Source: Diospyros lotus (taxonomy: Eukaryota > Streptophyta > Magnoliopsida > Ericales > Ebenaceae). From it: DNA of 64,000 nucleotides. The notes under the pieces are model-generated. The model worked only from the letters and a program-made list of their open reading frames with translations. It searched no databases and had not been told where the DNA came from. The stretch is from NCBI RefSeq assembly GCF_014633365.1, contig NC_068347.1, positions 30,112,116-30,176,115 on the forward strand, read 5' to 3'. Shown here one piece after another: positions 1 through 13,793 of the stretch. A program made the position numbers and the translations under genes. The first letter of the stretch is position 1, and each line of letters starts with the position of its first letter.

Positions 1-894
1 TGTATCACAAAAACAATAAAGACGACTCAAATTTTTTTTACAAAACAGTTTGAGGGTATTCCATAAATTATAAAAAATTATTAGAAATGCATTTTCAACG
101 AGAAATTATGTTAAAAATTAAATTATATTCATTTATAACCAGCTAAGCAGCCACTATATAACCAAGATCTAATGTTTAATCTTATTCTTCTTTATTTTTT
201 CAAATCTCAAAATTCTCTCGACGTGCATTAGAGCTTGTTGTCCCCTTGCCAAAAATCATTGTTCCCTTGTTGTTGAATTTCGAACATCATCGTTCCCTCT
301 TTCAATCGCCACTAATTCCTTAATTTGTTTATCTGTAAGTATTTTTTGTTTTATATGTGTGTGTGACTTATTGTAAAAATATAATGGGGGATTGAACTAC
401 AATATTTGTCCTTAATTTCATATATTTTTATAATTTTTTAATTTATAATTTATCTCACATTTCTGTTCCTTGACTTTTTTAAAAACACCATTTATTCATC
501 TCCATTTTATATCGAAAATATTTTCTATTTTCATTTTTGTACAACTTAGATACCCATTGTAACGTATTAGCTTATTATTAACCAAACTAATAGCGACTTA
601 AGTATAAAAATTGGTTTATTTCATAAATTTTAAGTATTAAACATTGAGCCCAAAAATAAATATATAAAACTGGTGGCACATGTGAAAGGTTGATATTATT
701 GTTGCTTAATTATAAACCTTTATAATTTACATGTTCCCATTAGTATGTGTGGAGAAGAAAAAAGACTAGTATTTATAAGTTTTGTTTGAGAGAATTAATG
801 AATACAAACAATTATTTTTAAGCATATTAAGATTATTTTGACAAAGTCAAAATTTATATTATTATTTTGAGAGTTGTGTATGAGAAAATGGGCA

Positions 895-1500
895 CATGCC
901 CAATGATAAATCTAAGCTCAGAGAAAGAGGCTTAAACCTATTGAAATAAGAAATTTACATAAATAAATTATTGGTACAGAAAGACATTATATGATCAAGA
1001 CTAAAGAACACCAGTTTAAGTAATTGATAACCCTAAATGAAAGGCTTGTGGTAGACTAAATCAAAAGACTTAGTTGTAGGATCGATGTGTCTAAGATGCC
1101 TGTAATCATTCGAGAATTAGTATAGTAGATGAGAGATTGGGAAGATCGAGTTGAACTTGTCTCAAATGCGTTTGTTTATAAATCCACAAAAAAAGCTTGA
1201 AATAATATTCAAAGACAATGACTTTTTCTCCATCCGTCAATTATTCCCCCTATAAATATGAGACTTCTCAATTAATAAAAGTACGTTCACAACTATACTC
1301 ATATTATATCTATATTTGCTTTATGAACTTTGAGCATGATATATTGATTTAAACATTTGAGGGTCCGTGGGGAGACTCATTCATGCCCTTGATTGGTTTT
1401 TTTTGTTTTATAGGTCTTCAAGAGACTCTATTCGAGATACTCTTTCGCTGGTTAATTACTCGCAAACTCATCGAGACACTCTATCACAAAAAAATATATA
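895..1500 (+). repeat. LTR-like remnant
   Basis: A TATA-like element (CCCTATAAATATGAG, near 1248) is followed by a pyrimidine-rich leader and by a motif of the form GAGGGTCCGTGGGGAGACTC near 1361. The same kind of arrangement is seen in the nested solo LTR later in this window. The borders are approximate and no coding region is attached. This is pattern recognition only. Confidence 0.3.
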
Positions 1501-1618
1501 TATTATTATATTTGGACAACAAGGATAAGATCTTAATTTTCAGCTAAATAATACACCAAAATCTCACTTATTAAATGAGTATTAAATTTATATTCTAATA
1601 GTAAAGGTTACTTAAGTA

Positions 1619-1767
1619 GTGTTTGTTAAAATAAGTAAAATAAAACTCTATCAATATAACTTATTAATAAAATTTAAGATAATTTATTCAAAAAATAGAG
1701 AAAAATTTATCTTGAAAGTTCAAGACAATAAGTAATATGATTTTTGTTTAAAAAATATAACAAATAC
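1619..1767. repeat. short MITE with GTGTTTGTTAAA-type ends
   Basis: It starts GTGTTTGTTAAAATAA and ends with an imperfect inverse (ATAACAAATAC). A related copy with better ends lies at 62653-62804, and both contain TTTGTTAAAATAA at the left and a run related to TTATTTTCAGATAA or its decayed form inside. The short length, AT richness and inverted ends suggest a hAT-type MITE family. No target duplication could be confirmed. Confidence 0.45.
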
Positions 1768-3983
1768 AATAATTTTTTTTATCTAAAATACTTTTCATAT
1801 CTGTCGACGTTAGGAGTCGGTCAATCGTGATTTATAGGTCCGCAATGAGAAAATGAGTATAAATGCAAAGAGGAGAAACAAATAATGAATCACACACAGA
1901 TAAGTTTTTACGTGGTTTGACCAAAATGATATCAAGTCCATGACTATTATCCGGTTATTCTGGCAGAGTAACAATATATCATTATCATCCATCATCTCAT
2001 ACAATAGTTTTTTATCCATATTTATAGTGTAAAGTGTTTATAATTTTCATAAAATCCAAAATAAGATGATAATATTATGGAGACAATATGTTATTATCAA
2101 TTCCATAAAACCGATAATGAATCTCGCATTATCAGGGGTTTGGTTTGCCTTAAATAAGATAGGTGGGCATCGCCTCCGATTATACAGCAGCCTTTTTGTT
2201 ATCCGAGCTAAACAGTTAGGGCAACGAACATGACGGTTTAGGCTAGTAAGTTAAAAGTATCACTAGGAACTCATTTGGTTCCATGGTCTGAACTCAAGTT
2301 TCGACGATGTACGACTTTGCTCTGAAGACCTCGATCTTGGGCCTATTGGGCTTCAGGATATTAGTCCGGCCTGCTAAGTCGAGTCCAATCTATAAAAAAT
2401 ATGGTCCGAAAAATACCTATAACAATATCTCACATTTTTCAATTTATATATTAATTAACAAACACTATCTAGATTTACATCTTATAAATTATTATGTGTG
2501 TTAAATGAATTAACTCGGCACTGTTTAAAAAATTCAAATATTTAACAGGTAAATATAAAAATGCATGAAAATAGTTATTGATGAGTAACATAGAAGACAA
2601 ATTGGGTTTTTGTACTATATTTTCTATACAAACAGAGAATATATAAAATCATTAAATTTGTCAAGGCTACGTAAAGCATGATTTTAATAAAATAATTTGA
2701 GCAAAACTAAATCGAATCGACCGATTAACTCAAAAAATAAAATTAATTAATAACTAAAAAAAATCAAATCAAAACTATATAAATTAAAAAAAATCAAATT
2801 AATCGATAGAAAATACACAAAAAAATGATATCATTTTATAAATATTAAAACAATATCGTTTTAAAGTTTGATTAGTTCAATTAATTTAGTTATTCCAACT
2901 AAAAAATTCAATCGAAAACACAAATTAAACTTTTAAGACAAATTAACTGAATCAAAATTATGCAAGAAAAAAATCGAATTAAATTGAACCGACAAGTTTG
3001 ATAAATTAGTTAAGCTAACTTGAACTTTTTGCTCTCTCTTAATCTCAAAATTTTTGATATATTAATTCATGTACAAATATTTGCCCACTCATGACAAATG
3101 AGTTGCAACTTTTTTGTTGTATTTATTTTTAAATAAAAAGTAAAATTGAATTTATTATCTCATAAATTTTGTAAATTCAAATAACATAATTTTGCTTTGC
3201 AAATGTTTTAATTTTTTTTATTAATTTTGTAATTATTTACGAATATACAAGTGTCTATTTTCTCAACATGATTTATAAAATACAGAAATATTATTTGATG
3301 ATAATATATTATATTTTATATAATATTAATATAAATATATAATATATTAATACATAAATATTATAAAAAGTGTTATAAATAAATGCCTAAACAATATTTT
3401 CGTATAAAATATTTTGCAAAATTTGCCAATTTTTTTTCCGAAGGGGGTAATTTGCCAGAAAATTCCTACCTTTTTGGGATTCCCTTCCCAAGTTTGGAAC
3501 GACGTCGTCAGGTCCGGCAAGGTACTTTTGCGCGCGTGGAGGGGAAAGAGCGTGGGTTGAAACATGAAACAACTCATGATTGGAGTTCAAGATGTCGTCA
3601 TAATGGCTTCATTGTGGGTGGGTCCCACACCGTTCCCGTCTTCTTGGCGATCACCACGTGCATCTCACAAGGGATGTTTATCCTGTGGTTTTGGGCTTTA
3701 ACAACATATAGGAGCTAATTGTTGACTTTTGACTCCACATCCGTAAAGGGATTGGGTTGCACGCTGCTACTGCCCGCAGGGCACAAATCCCTTCAACTCA
3801 ACCGACTCTCTTACAACTCTGCATCCGACACCGCTGACTGCCGACTCTTCGGATTCCGAACAGCCACCCAGTCACGTCTCACTCTCCCTCTTTCGCTCTC
3901 TCTCTCTCTCTAACCACCACCACCACCACCAACTCGACCCACCCACGTCAACCACTCGGCAAATCTCTTGAGCCCTTCAAGCA

Positions 3984-6900
3984 ATGGACCTTCCATCTCC
4001 ATCGCCACCGCCGGACGCCGCGGAAATGGAGAACCTGATCACCGACGCTCCAATACACGACGACCCCTCCTCGTCGTCTTCACTTTGGAACTGGTCCGAA
4101 ATCTTCGATTTCGCTGCTCTCGACGACGGCGGTCAACTATTCACCCCCTCTGTCGACTCTGACCCCGCCCAACCGGAGTCTCAGCTCCAGGAGAGCTCCG
4201 CCCAATCGGGTTCGGGTCGGGTCAGGAAGAGGGACCCGAGGGCTACGTGTTCCAACTTCCTTGCCGGCCGGATCCCCTGCGCGTGCCCGGAGATGGACGA
4301 GAAGTTGGAGGAGGAGGGGCTGCCGGGGAAGAAGAGGTCTCGGGTGGCGGCGAGATGTCAGGTGCCTGGGTGCGAAGCAGATATCGGCGAACTCAAAGGG
4401 TACCATCGTCGGCACCGGGTGTGTCTCCGATGCGCGAATGCTAGGTCTGTTGTTCTTGACGGCCAGAGGAAGAGATACTGCCAGCAGTGTGGGAAGTAAG
4501 CTCATTTCCTTGTATAATTGCTAGGTTTTAATTTACATGTATAACTGTTTGGTTCTAGGTTGCATGTATAATTCCAGGGTTTTAAGTTTCCATGTACAAT
4601 TTGTGAGCTATGCGTGCCTTTCATTACAAATTATCTTAGGAAACTGCTAGGTATGATATTAGTTATAAAGGTCTTACATAAGAGATGAGATAAAGCCTCA
4701 ATTATTGGCGTTTTCATTTGTTTCAATGTATGATCATCTACATGCAGTTTACAGACCTATAGAGATTCAGGTATACACAGACATTACTTTTTTGTCAACA
4801 TTGATTATTTTATGTTTAGGGCTATGATGACTGTGGCAGTGCCTTCATTTTATGGCTGACATGTATCAAATTGTTCGTTTGGTTCTGATGCAACTTTCTT
4901 CTTTTTTGATATTTGATTGGCAGGTTTCATATCTTATCAGATTTTGATGAAGGCAAGCGTAGTTGTCGTAGAAAATTAGAGCGCCACAATAATAGACGCA
5001 GAAGAAAACCAAATGAGTCTGGAGTTACTGTAGAAAGGGAAGGCCAAGGGCATGCTCCGACTGAAGATGTAGCTTGTGATGGTGAAAATGGAAAAGGTTT
5101 TGCCAAAATTATTCTGTATTTCCAATTGTGATTTTGTATACTGTAGTCTGCCTGTCCCTAAAAGAAGTTGCACCAGTTTCCTAGTTTTGGATATGTTGAA
5201 CTGGGGTGGATGATTTACTCTTTAACCATTGTCAAGTAAATATTCAGCATGGCTACCTTGTTTGCGTTGTATGGCAGATAGGAGATATTATTGAATGACA
5301 TTCATGATTAAGGAGATTCACCTTGTTATACCCATTGAGTTTCACTTCCTTATATATTTAATTGTTAAACTAAAAGAGTTCTGTGTGGAGCAGATGGCAT
5401 ATGCTTCAGCAGTCAAATAGCAGAAATGGAGACATTAATGGGGTCTGAAGGACAGGTTTCTACGCTCTGCTTAAATCCTGGTCCACAGAAAAGCCAGAGT
5501 GATAGTTTTGTGTCCCTTATGGCATCTGGTGAGGTCCAAATAGATGGAGACAAAGATAAATCCAAACATGCTTATTCTTCAGGTGATTTTGTTGACAAGA
5601 GTGCTTACTCTTCCAAGGTATGTTTATGGATCCTTGTTGGGCTTACATTTGTTTCAATTTTTTTTGAGAAAGTTATTTAAAATAAGGTTGGTTGATCTGG
5701 GGTTTCTTTCCTGCAGTGCCCAACTGGTCGGATCTCCTTCAAACTTTATGATTGGAATCCTGCAGAATTTCCCAGACGACTTCGGCACCAAGTATTTACA
5801 GGATTACTATTACAGTTTAGTATTTAAAGGAGATTGAACTCTTCTTTTCCTGCACCACAGATACTTGGGGTTGGTTAACATGAGTGCTTTTTCACAGATA
5901 TTTCAATGGTTGGACAGTATGCCTGTTGAGTTGGAAGGCTACATCCGTCCTGGTTGTACGATATTGACTGTGTTCATTGCCATGCCAAATTTTATGTGGT
6001 CTAAGGTAATGTTTATTTTACTGCATTGGAAGCTAATTTTTGGAGGCATTTATTATCCTTCTCCCTGTAAAGATGGAAGCATTTAATGACACTACATAAT
6101 TTTGAACTGCTCTTTGTAGACATTGTTCAATTTCCTTGTTGTATTCACGAATACAATTCGGATTCTGGATCTAGAAATATAAGGTAGACCCCTCCCCATC
6201 AAAAGAAGCGAGATTATCATGGATACAACACATGGGGTAATTAAGAAAGCTATGTAAGTGAATGTAGAGCCTATAGAAAATTGGGCTAGTCCAAACAATC
6301 TTGCTTGCAAAACTGCCCCTGGTTATCTCTCCATTGAATCAAATTGTCTAAAGGTGTACGTTTGAGAGCTAATGCTAAAGTTTCAATCAATTCCTGTCAA
6401 CATCCATGCCAGGAAATTAAGTAGCCCAAAAGATGTCTAAATAAGAACATGGTTTAGTGTTTGCTTTTCTGGCCATGGCATTATTCGCATGTGGTTTTTA
6501 TCATCGTTTTCAACCTGTAGTTTTCTTTGTATGTTTCTTAGCTTCACAATGTAATTTCAGCATGTGCATTCTGTTGGGCAGTTACTTCAAGACCCTGCTT
6601 TGCATATACATGATTTTGTTACTGCTCCCCAAAAGATGCTATCTGGAAGAGGCACTTTACTAGTTTATCTTGACAACTTGATTTTTCGTGTTATGGGAGG
6701 TAGGCCAATCCCTCAATATCTCAACTTCATCTACATCACCATGTTGTTGTATATCTTCTTATCAATGTGCTATAGTTTGAGTAATCTTAATTTTTGTTAT
6801 TTTGTATGCTTTACACTTGTGATGAAAACTGTCAAAGTTCAGTATGCTGTTTATGTTCTATGTTGACGGCCATGATAGAAATTAAAGTTGAAAAACCTAA

Positions 6901-9900
6901 CAAGACAGGATTAATGTAAAGGTGTGTACATATTCATATAAAAAGTGACAAAGCTTTGTTCCATTTACCTTCCAAACTGAAGCTTCAAAATAGCCAGTTA
7001 TTCATAAAAGGAGTTACTGGTGCAGCACTGATTTAGGATAAGGGGAGATGGACTAGTCGATCAGCTAATAGATAACCTTTGGATTGGTGCAAGTACGAGC
7101 CAATCTCCTTGGTCAATTTCTTCTTTTGGAATGAAGGGCTGGCAAAGGATTCTTTCATCAACACACGCTTCCAGTTTGTATGAATAGTTTTTAAGTATCA
7201 GTTTTGGCAGAAGATTAGTAGTTCATGGAGTTAGATGGTTTGTAATTCGGTTATCTTCTTAGAAGGCTGGAAGGGTAGGTTTTTCTGTGTCTTTATGTGT
7301 GCAATTGCATTTGAAGATTAGAAGCCTAGAAGTTGGACGTTTCATATTTATGAGAAAAATAATTCTGATCACTTTGGGCTTCATTCTCTCTCTTTTTGAG
7401 TAGAAAAGAAAGTAATAACTTCTAGTAATACTAACAAAAATAAAATAGCCTTCTTCTAGTAATCCATTTTTATATTTATCCTTTAATGGCATCTAGTGGA
7501 GGGGAAAGGACAGTTTTGATGGAGGATGTGCTGTTTTTTCCATCTCTTTCTGGTTTGTGCGGCTTGTGTGTGGGTCTTTCTCATGTGAGATGTTTGTCAT
7601 TTACTTGTTTTTATTGAATGATTTTGGAGGTATGCACAGCATATGTGAGTACATAATAAGGTTAGAGTGACACTTATTGAAAGATAAGATATGTGATGAT
7701 TGACTAAGATGGTTTAGACATGGGAGAAGATGACCAAAAGGCACACTTAGGAGGCGAATGTGTGGAATGAAATAAGTAGGGCAGCAAAAGAAGTTGAGAA
7801 AGACTAAAGAAAATTTATTGGGAAATCCTTAAACATGACATAGGATGTAATGTACTGTAGGGGATGTGACCATGAATAGAGATAGTTGGAGAGCTAGAAT
7901 TCATGCGCCACTCTGTCTAGTTGGATTAAGGCTTGTGATTGTTGTATAGAGAACATGTTCCACTTTTCTAGTTGGAGCATGAAATAGGAAAGAACATTTC
8001 TGGATCAGCATAATTTGATAGAAAGCTATCTTTCTCCGTGGACTATATGCTTTTGCTTGCTGACTGCTATTGACAGCCATGGGAATGTTGCTTTTCATGG
8101 TAACGGTTTGCATTGTCAAGCTTGGTCACTTTCTAATCATTCTTAGCAATCTAATGTATGCAGATGGAACTTCAGTAATGTCTGTTAAGGTGATGGAGCA
8201 CACACCAAAACTTCACTATGTGCATCCTACGTGTTTTGAAGCTGGGAAACCCATGGAGTTTGTGGCTTGTGGAAGTAATCTAATTCAACCTAAATTTCGG
8301 TGTGTGAACTTGGCATATTTATCTTCTTTGAATAAGTACTTAGCCAAAAAAATAAACAAATAAAAAGATCTTCTTTGAAGAAATATGACTTTGCATATGT
8401 ATTCCATTTAAGTTCAATATTCGCTTTTACTTAACTCTTTTTGTTCTTATCTTTGTTTATTATAGTTCAGTGCATTGTATAATGACAATGATTGTATCCC
8501 CCTACAACTAACCAAAATAAATAAATAAAACATGATAAATAGGTGGCATGGGGTCATGAGCATTAGTTCTTTGATCAACACTTAGTTATTTAGATATTTT
8601 TTCTTTTCTTTTTCCATTTTTTAATAGGAAGGGAGAGTATCTGTAACACATGGCGTGCTTGAGTACCTTGAGAAGACCAACTTAAACAATGAGGAAGCTC
8701 TAAGTATAAAACTTCTTCAACCTATGAAGAAGTGAAACTAAAAGAAAGGAATGAAATGAGCTGCTGTTGGAGTCATAAAATTTAGAATATGTTAGGGTCC
8801 TATGTGTAACTTTCTGTACCAAAATTAGTAGAAAAGAAATTCGTTTTACAATGCCATTCATAGTCTTCTTAAGTTTACCTTTTACGATATATTTGAAAAA
8901 TGGTGGACATAAAGAAGTAATTGTAAGCTAGCACATAGTTGAAATGCTCCCTGCCTGCACCAGTTATTGCAAGTAATCTAAAGTGATTCTATACTACAAC
9001 AGTAAGTCATCAGTGGGTTACTCTCAGTAACATGGGGCAGGTGGATGTCTTCATCCTGCCTGCAAGTTGGGGTTGTATCATTGTATGTTTGAATCTTGAG
9101 TACATAATCAATGCTCAGACCGGTGAATGGTGGAACCTGATGATTTATGGTGGCAAAGTGTACTCTTCTATAAGACTTTCTTATATCTTGGATCAGTTTT
9201 TGCTTTGCTGACTCTTTATTTTCAACTTTCCATGAATAACAGAACTTTGTGCCAAATGCAATGTGAACAATACTTAACATAACAAATGAAAGAATTAGTT
9301 TCAGATTAAAATAGTAATGGCTTCTAATCTTGTAATTTGTTTTCTTAACTAAACCAAATGGCAGCTTCATATTCCTTCTTCTTCTGATTCATGCATTGTT
9401 AGGGAGGCACAGGAGAATACAACCATGATATTAGGATGCTTTTTCTGTGAGTAGCACTGTAGCAGTCATAACATGAGTAAGGTGTTGTTACAAATAAAAC
9501 AGAGATAGCAAACCCCTTTTCAAGCCAAAATCACACACTGCTGAATAAACATGGATGGCCGAAAGTATAAAACAAACAACTCAAACACAGCAGATATAAA
9601 AAATAAAACGTAACAAGAGGCAAGAGATTTATAGTGGTTCACCCCAAATAGGGGCTACATCCACTTGAGCTTCGGTGAGAAGAGCTTGCTCCACTATATG
9701 AATAAATCCGATTATACCCATACAAGATCAAACTGGACAACCCTGGTTCTCTAGAAAATTGCTCAAAACCACTTAATACAGGTTAAAAGCTTACCTTAAA
9801 ACGAACCAGAGAACACAGAAGAATGAAATGAAAACGAAGACTGTACAAAGCATTTACAGAGAGAGAGAGAATAAACCCTAACAAAATGAGCTACTCTCGG

Positions 9901-12900
9901 CCACCCCCTCACTTTTCTCTCGACTTCCGATCGCCTTCATCAATCTCGAGGCCGCGCGATAAATAAGGCAACTGGACGGCTGCAATGGCAAAGAGTAAAG
10001 GCAATAGTAATGGCTGGGATGCCATCGTGCAACACGATCTGCAACAGGCTAACAGACAAAGTTAAAGGGCTTGGGCTTGGGCCAAAGGTGGCTGCCAAAG
10101 TGGCCCTCCAGTGGGCAGCCCACGGTTGCCAAGTGACCCCCCAACCGTTTGGCATCATTTGATGCTTCATAGAAAACAACAGGAGTGAATGATAGGAGTT
10201 CAAGTTGCATTCAGGACAAAGACAATTTCCCTAAATCGGTTGCAAACTATGGCGGATTCAATTTATAGATATTTTTAGGTAGTACCATTACTATACCTGC
10301 CTGCTTGATCCAAATTAATAGAATAAGAACTTTCCTAAGGGGATTAAGTGAAAGCATTGATTTGTTTTATCAGATCATTTGTCGGTAGTCAATAAACCCC
10401 ATCTGTTTTTTTTTTTGACAAGTAAAAATGCGATAAACAGAAAAGCTGTATAAGGGGGTTATACTCTGTACAAAATTCGCCATATGAATATTTCAGTGGT
10501 TTCATGGAAACGGAAATATTGATATGGACAATTGACTGTATAATAAAGGATGAGACACTTGAGGTAGCAGAGTAACACCATATGATACATGGATCAGGGG
10601 ATTCTGGAGATGTGGTTTGATTTTTGCAGATGCCAATTGATTTTGGGACTGATGCTGTATGCATGTTATGGGCTTGGTCAAGGTGGTTCCATTTAGTGGG
10701 CAGGTCTTTCAACACGACACACATGGGTGCAAGAAAAAGGGATCAATTTTATGACAGTTTCTGTTTTAAGCTTCAGTTTTTATGACAGTTCCCTCTAGTA
10801 ATATTTCAGTTTCTTTTTTATGTCAGTTTCACTTTTCTATGTAAAACGTTTTGGGTAGGTGGTTATTTAGTTTTGGTTTTTAAATTCTGTTGAACTTAAA
10901 AAGAAGGGGAAATCAATGAAAGTATTATGCAGAAATTCCTTCAAGGTTGAGTTCCTTAAAACTCAGAGATTGAAGAGTTCTCTCCACCGAGCTCTTGATT
11001 GCAGTTAACTAAAAAGAGAAATAGGTTGCAAGGGTAGGAAAATGCATAAACACAATCTTTCAATTAATCCTTTCATCAAAGTTCAAGTACATTGCCCTAT
11101 AACTTGATCACAAACTTCGGACTATAATAGTATGCATTGAAGATGGTACCAGGACAAGTAAAGGATAGAAATGCAAGGATTGAACCTGATATGGCATCCT
11201 TGACACAATATGTGGCTGCAGATGGAGAATAAAAGGAGAGTGCTTAATCAATCAAATACTGCTGGTGAGCCTGAAGTTGAAACATCTTATATGCTTATTG
11301 GTTAATGTAGCTGGTACTCTTCGAGGATAATATGAATGCAGCTGGTACTTTTTAATAAAGGAGAGGCAGTTAAAAATGAGTGATGGTAAATTTATCTGGT
11401 GGTCTTTTAATTCATCTCCCTGAAACTGTTCTAGGTTCTCTTGTGCCTTTTACTTCGGCCTTAAGGAATCTGGAAATTGGCATTTAGGATTTATTATGCT
11501 TGTGACCTTTGTGGATCATTTGAATTTTACATTCTTTCTGCTTCCAGCCTATCTTGGGCTCATAATGTTATTTTTCTTTGTATTACCTGTACAAGAATGG
11601 CTATCCATATTAAGGTTTTGTTGATGTTTTCCTTGGACTAATGCAATTCTCATTGGGGTTGATGGCAGGTTTCTTGTATCTTTTGCTGGGAAGTACCTGG
11701 AATATGATTATTCTGTTCTGCCTTTATATGGTGAAATGGAAGGGGTCACTGCAAGTTTAAATCATCAGTTATTGAAAATATGTATCCCTCACACTGAAAC
11801 AAATCTTTTTGGCCCTGCATTTGTTGAGGTATTATATATTGGGGCATGCTATCACTGTCTTATTCCTTTGTTTTTCTTTCCTTATCATCTGAAGTTTAAC
11901 ATAACATCATCCATAAATGATGCTTCTGGAATTTGTAGATATGTATATTACATCTTCTTAGCAGTATTGATGTATTAGTGATTATTGTTAGAAATTTGAA
12001 GTGGGGGGGTGTTCTATATTCTGTGCTTTTTTTCTTTCTGGGACAAGTTCTTTCCTACTTATATGCCAATATTATGATAGAAATTTGGACCTATACTTTA
12101 GATGGTTTCGATGAGTATTAGTGTTTGAAATCTATGGCAATATTTCTTCACACCACTGTGGAATATGTGTTTTGTATTTCCAATATGTATAACTAAATTT
12201 ATCTTTATTTGTTTCCATACTAAGTCACTACTGATAAATATAGTTTACTAGTGTTTTCTAAAATTTGTAGACTAGATGTAGACAAGGAAAGTGGCATGTG
12301 CTTGGGTTCCAGCTTCATGCGAAAACAAAGTGTTGTACATGTTATTATGTCATAGCACTAGGTAATTGCCATCAACTGTCAGCTCTGAACTTTTTTATTT
12401 GCCCTCTAAATTTGTAGGTTGAGAATGAGTCTGGCATATCCAACTTCATCCCAATTCTAATTGGGAACCAAGATATTTGTTCCGAAATGAGGATTATGGA
12501 GCAGAGCTTTGTAGCATCTCCGACTTTGAAAGGATCCAAGTTCCTCTCAGATAGTACTTTGTTTGATTCGCATGAAGTTTCTATCCTTGAACAATCAGCA
12601 TTTTCTCAATTTATTTTAGATATAGCTTGGCTACTCAGGAAACCTGCATTGGAAGATACATCACTTATTTTGACTTCATCTCAGATAGAAAGATTCAACT
12701 GTTTATTGATCTTTCTAGTGCACAATAAATCCATCAGCACATTGATGAGAGTTTTGAATTTTGTGGAGACTCTGATGAATAATACTAAGTTTCCCTCTCT
12801 GGATAATGACATTGCTGATACTAAGATGAAATTACTTAGGTGCAATATGGATCAAGCTAGAAAAACCCTTTGCAAGAGACTTCAGGAAAATGGGAATTCA

Positions 12901-13793
12901 GTACAAATTTCCAGATGCCTTGTGCCAAGACAGAATTGCTTGTATCAAAGTTCGCAAATTGACATGCTCTCTGTTGTTTCTTCTATTGATCAGGTGACGA
13001 GATCAATTGTTGTCTGGCATTTTTTTATAATTTTAATGACAGTTGTCTCTACTTTCCAGAACGTTTGCTTAAAACTGTTATTTTCCCATCAGCATATCCA
13101 TCGTCTGCTGCATGCATTATTATCACTGATTTAAAAGTAATCTCGTCAAGAGATCTATGCACTTGTATCCAATATGCAAGTAGGTTTCTCTGATTGAAAT
13201 TGAAATGTGGAAAGCTTCAGAATGTGAAATGCTTTTGTAAATGTTTAATAAGCAGTTCCATTTAATTGACTGCTTTTGCTGTTTTTTTGGTGTCTTAATT
13301 TTTGGTGTGTTTTCTAACTTACTAATGTTGAGGGTCCAGTTTCTTTGGGTATGGCTATCCAGTTTGTGTTTTTGTGTTTCACTTTTGTGGCTGGAGGCAC
13401 CTTGTACTATCATATATGAATAAGAGGCACTTCATATTCAGCTATAGACTATAGTTAGCATTTCTTGATAAACAATAATGGCTTTTGTAGTTTCAGGACA
13501 AGGAGACGACAAACACAGGCAGTTTGGATGCTGTAGAGGTATCAAATTTGGGAGACCACAGTTGTTCTGTTCCACTTCTGAATAAAGATGTTGCGAGGAT
13601 GAACCGTATGAAGGGAAGGCCCAGGAACTACTGCCATCGTGTATTTACCAACAAGTTTCTGACCTCTCGGCTCCTTTTCTATGTAATTGCTGCTGCTGCC
13701 GTTTGTTTTGGGATATGTGAGGCCCTCCTCCACCCACAGAATGTCAGCAAAATTGCAACTACCATTGGCAGGTGTCTGTTAGACAATGCCTAG
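3984..13793 (+). CDS. SPL7: SQUAMOSA promoter-binding-like protein 7 (copper-response transcription factor)
   Basis: Ten exons join in phase: 3984-4495, 4924-5096, 5394-5617, 5717-5791, 5898-6005, 6582-6699, 8164-8299, 11669-11828, 12418-12993 and 13497-13793. They encode about 792 residues, close to the usual length of SPL7. The SBP DNA-binding domain spans residues 124-200 across exons 1 and 2, with zinc ligands in [16 protein letters not shown] and CQQCGKFH, then the basic nuclear signal [18 protein letters not shown]. The middle carries the long-SPL conserved blocks ([47 protein letters not shown], here with GIS). A hydrophobic segment at residues 753-772 near the C-terminus suggests membrane anchoring, as proposed for SPL7. 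The family member SPL7/CRR1 binds GTAC elements and activates copper-deficiency genes. The start ATG is followed by G and lies after a CT-rich leader. Introns 6 (1.5 kb) and 7 (3.4 kb) are enlarged by repeats. Confidence 0.93.
7663..7950 (+). pseudogene. LINE reverse-transcriptase C-terminal remnant in SPL7 intron 6
   Basis: In one frame, interrupted by several stops, the translation resembles the end of plant non-LTR reverse transcriptases: LRWFRHGRR, then LRRRMCGM, a [14 protein letters not shown] stretch, and [14 protein letters not shown] followed by a [13 protein letters not shown] end in another frame. The known pattern is LRWFGHVQRR ... MTLDRTEWRNRIH. It lies in the sense orientation inside the intron and is clearly dead. 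Confidence 0.6.
9480..10200. repeat. retroelement-like insertion in SPL7 intron 7
   Basis: This stretch differs from the surrounding AT-rich intron. It contains GATTTATAGTGGTTCACC followed by GGGGCTACATCCACTTGAG, the leader-type sequence often found just inside plant LTR elements, a GA microsatellite near 9860 and a moderately GC-rich end. No coding domain or clean border was seen. It helps explain why the intron is 3.4 kb long. Confidence 0.4.

Larger units (their letters stand above)
1..3900. other. AT-rich intergenic region upstream of the SPL7 gene
   Basis: No convincing exon was found on either strand. The stretch holds repeat remnants (LTR-like sequence near 0.9-1.5 kb, a short MITE at 1619-1767, and a piece around 1860-1990 resembling retroelement internal leader sequence). 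GC content rises from about 3.48 kb onward, where the SPL7 promoter and 5' leader probably begin. A G-box core CACGTG lies near 3656 and a CT-rich run near 3885-3912 sits in the presumed 5' UTR. Confidence 0.6.

Noticed and set aside
3383..3913. Two frames upstream of the SPL7 start
   Set aside because: No conserved domain; they lie in the promoter and leader. The second could be an upstream ORF but nothing supports translation.
8978..9370. 130-codon minus-strand frame in SPL7 intron 7
   Set aside because: Low-complexity composition, no domain and no exon-like borders.
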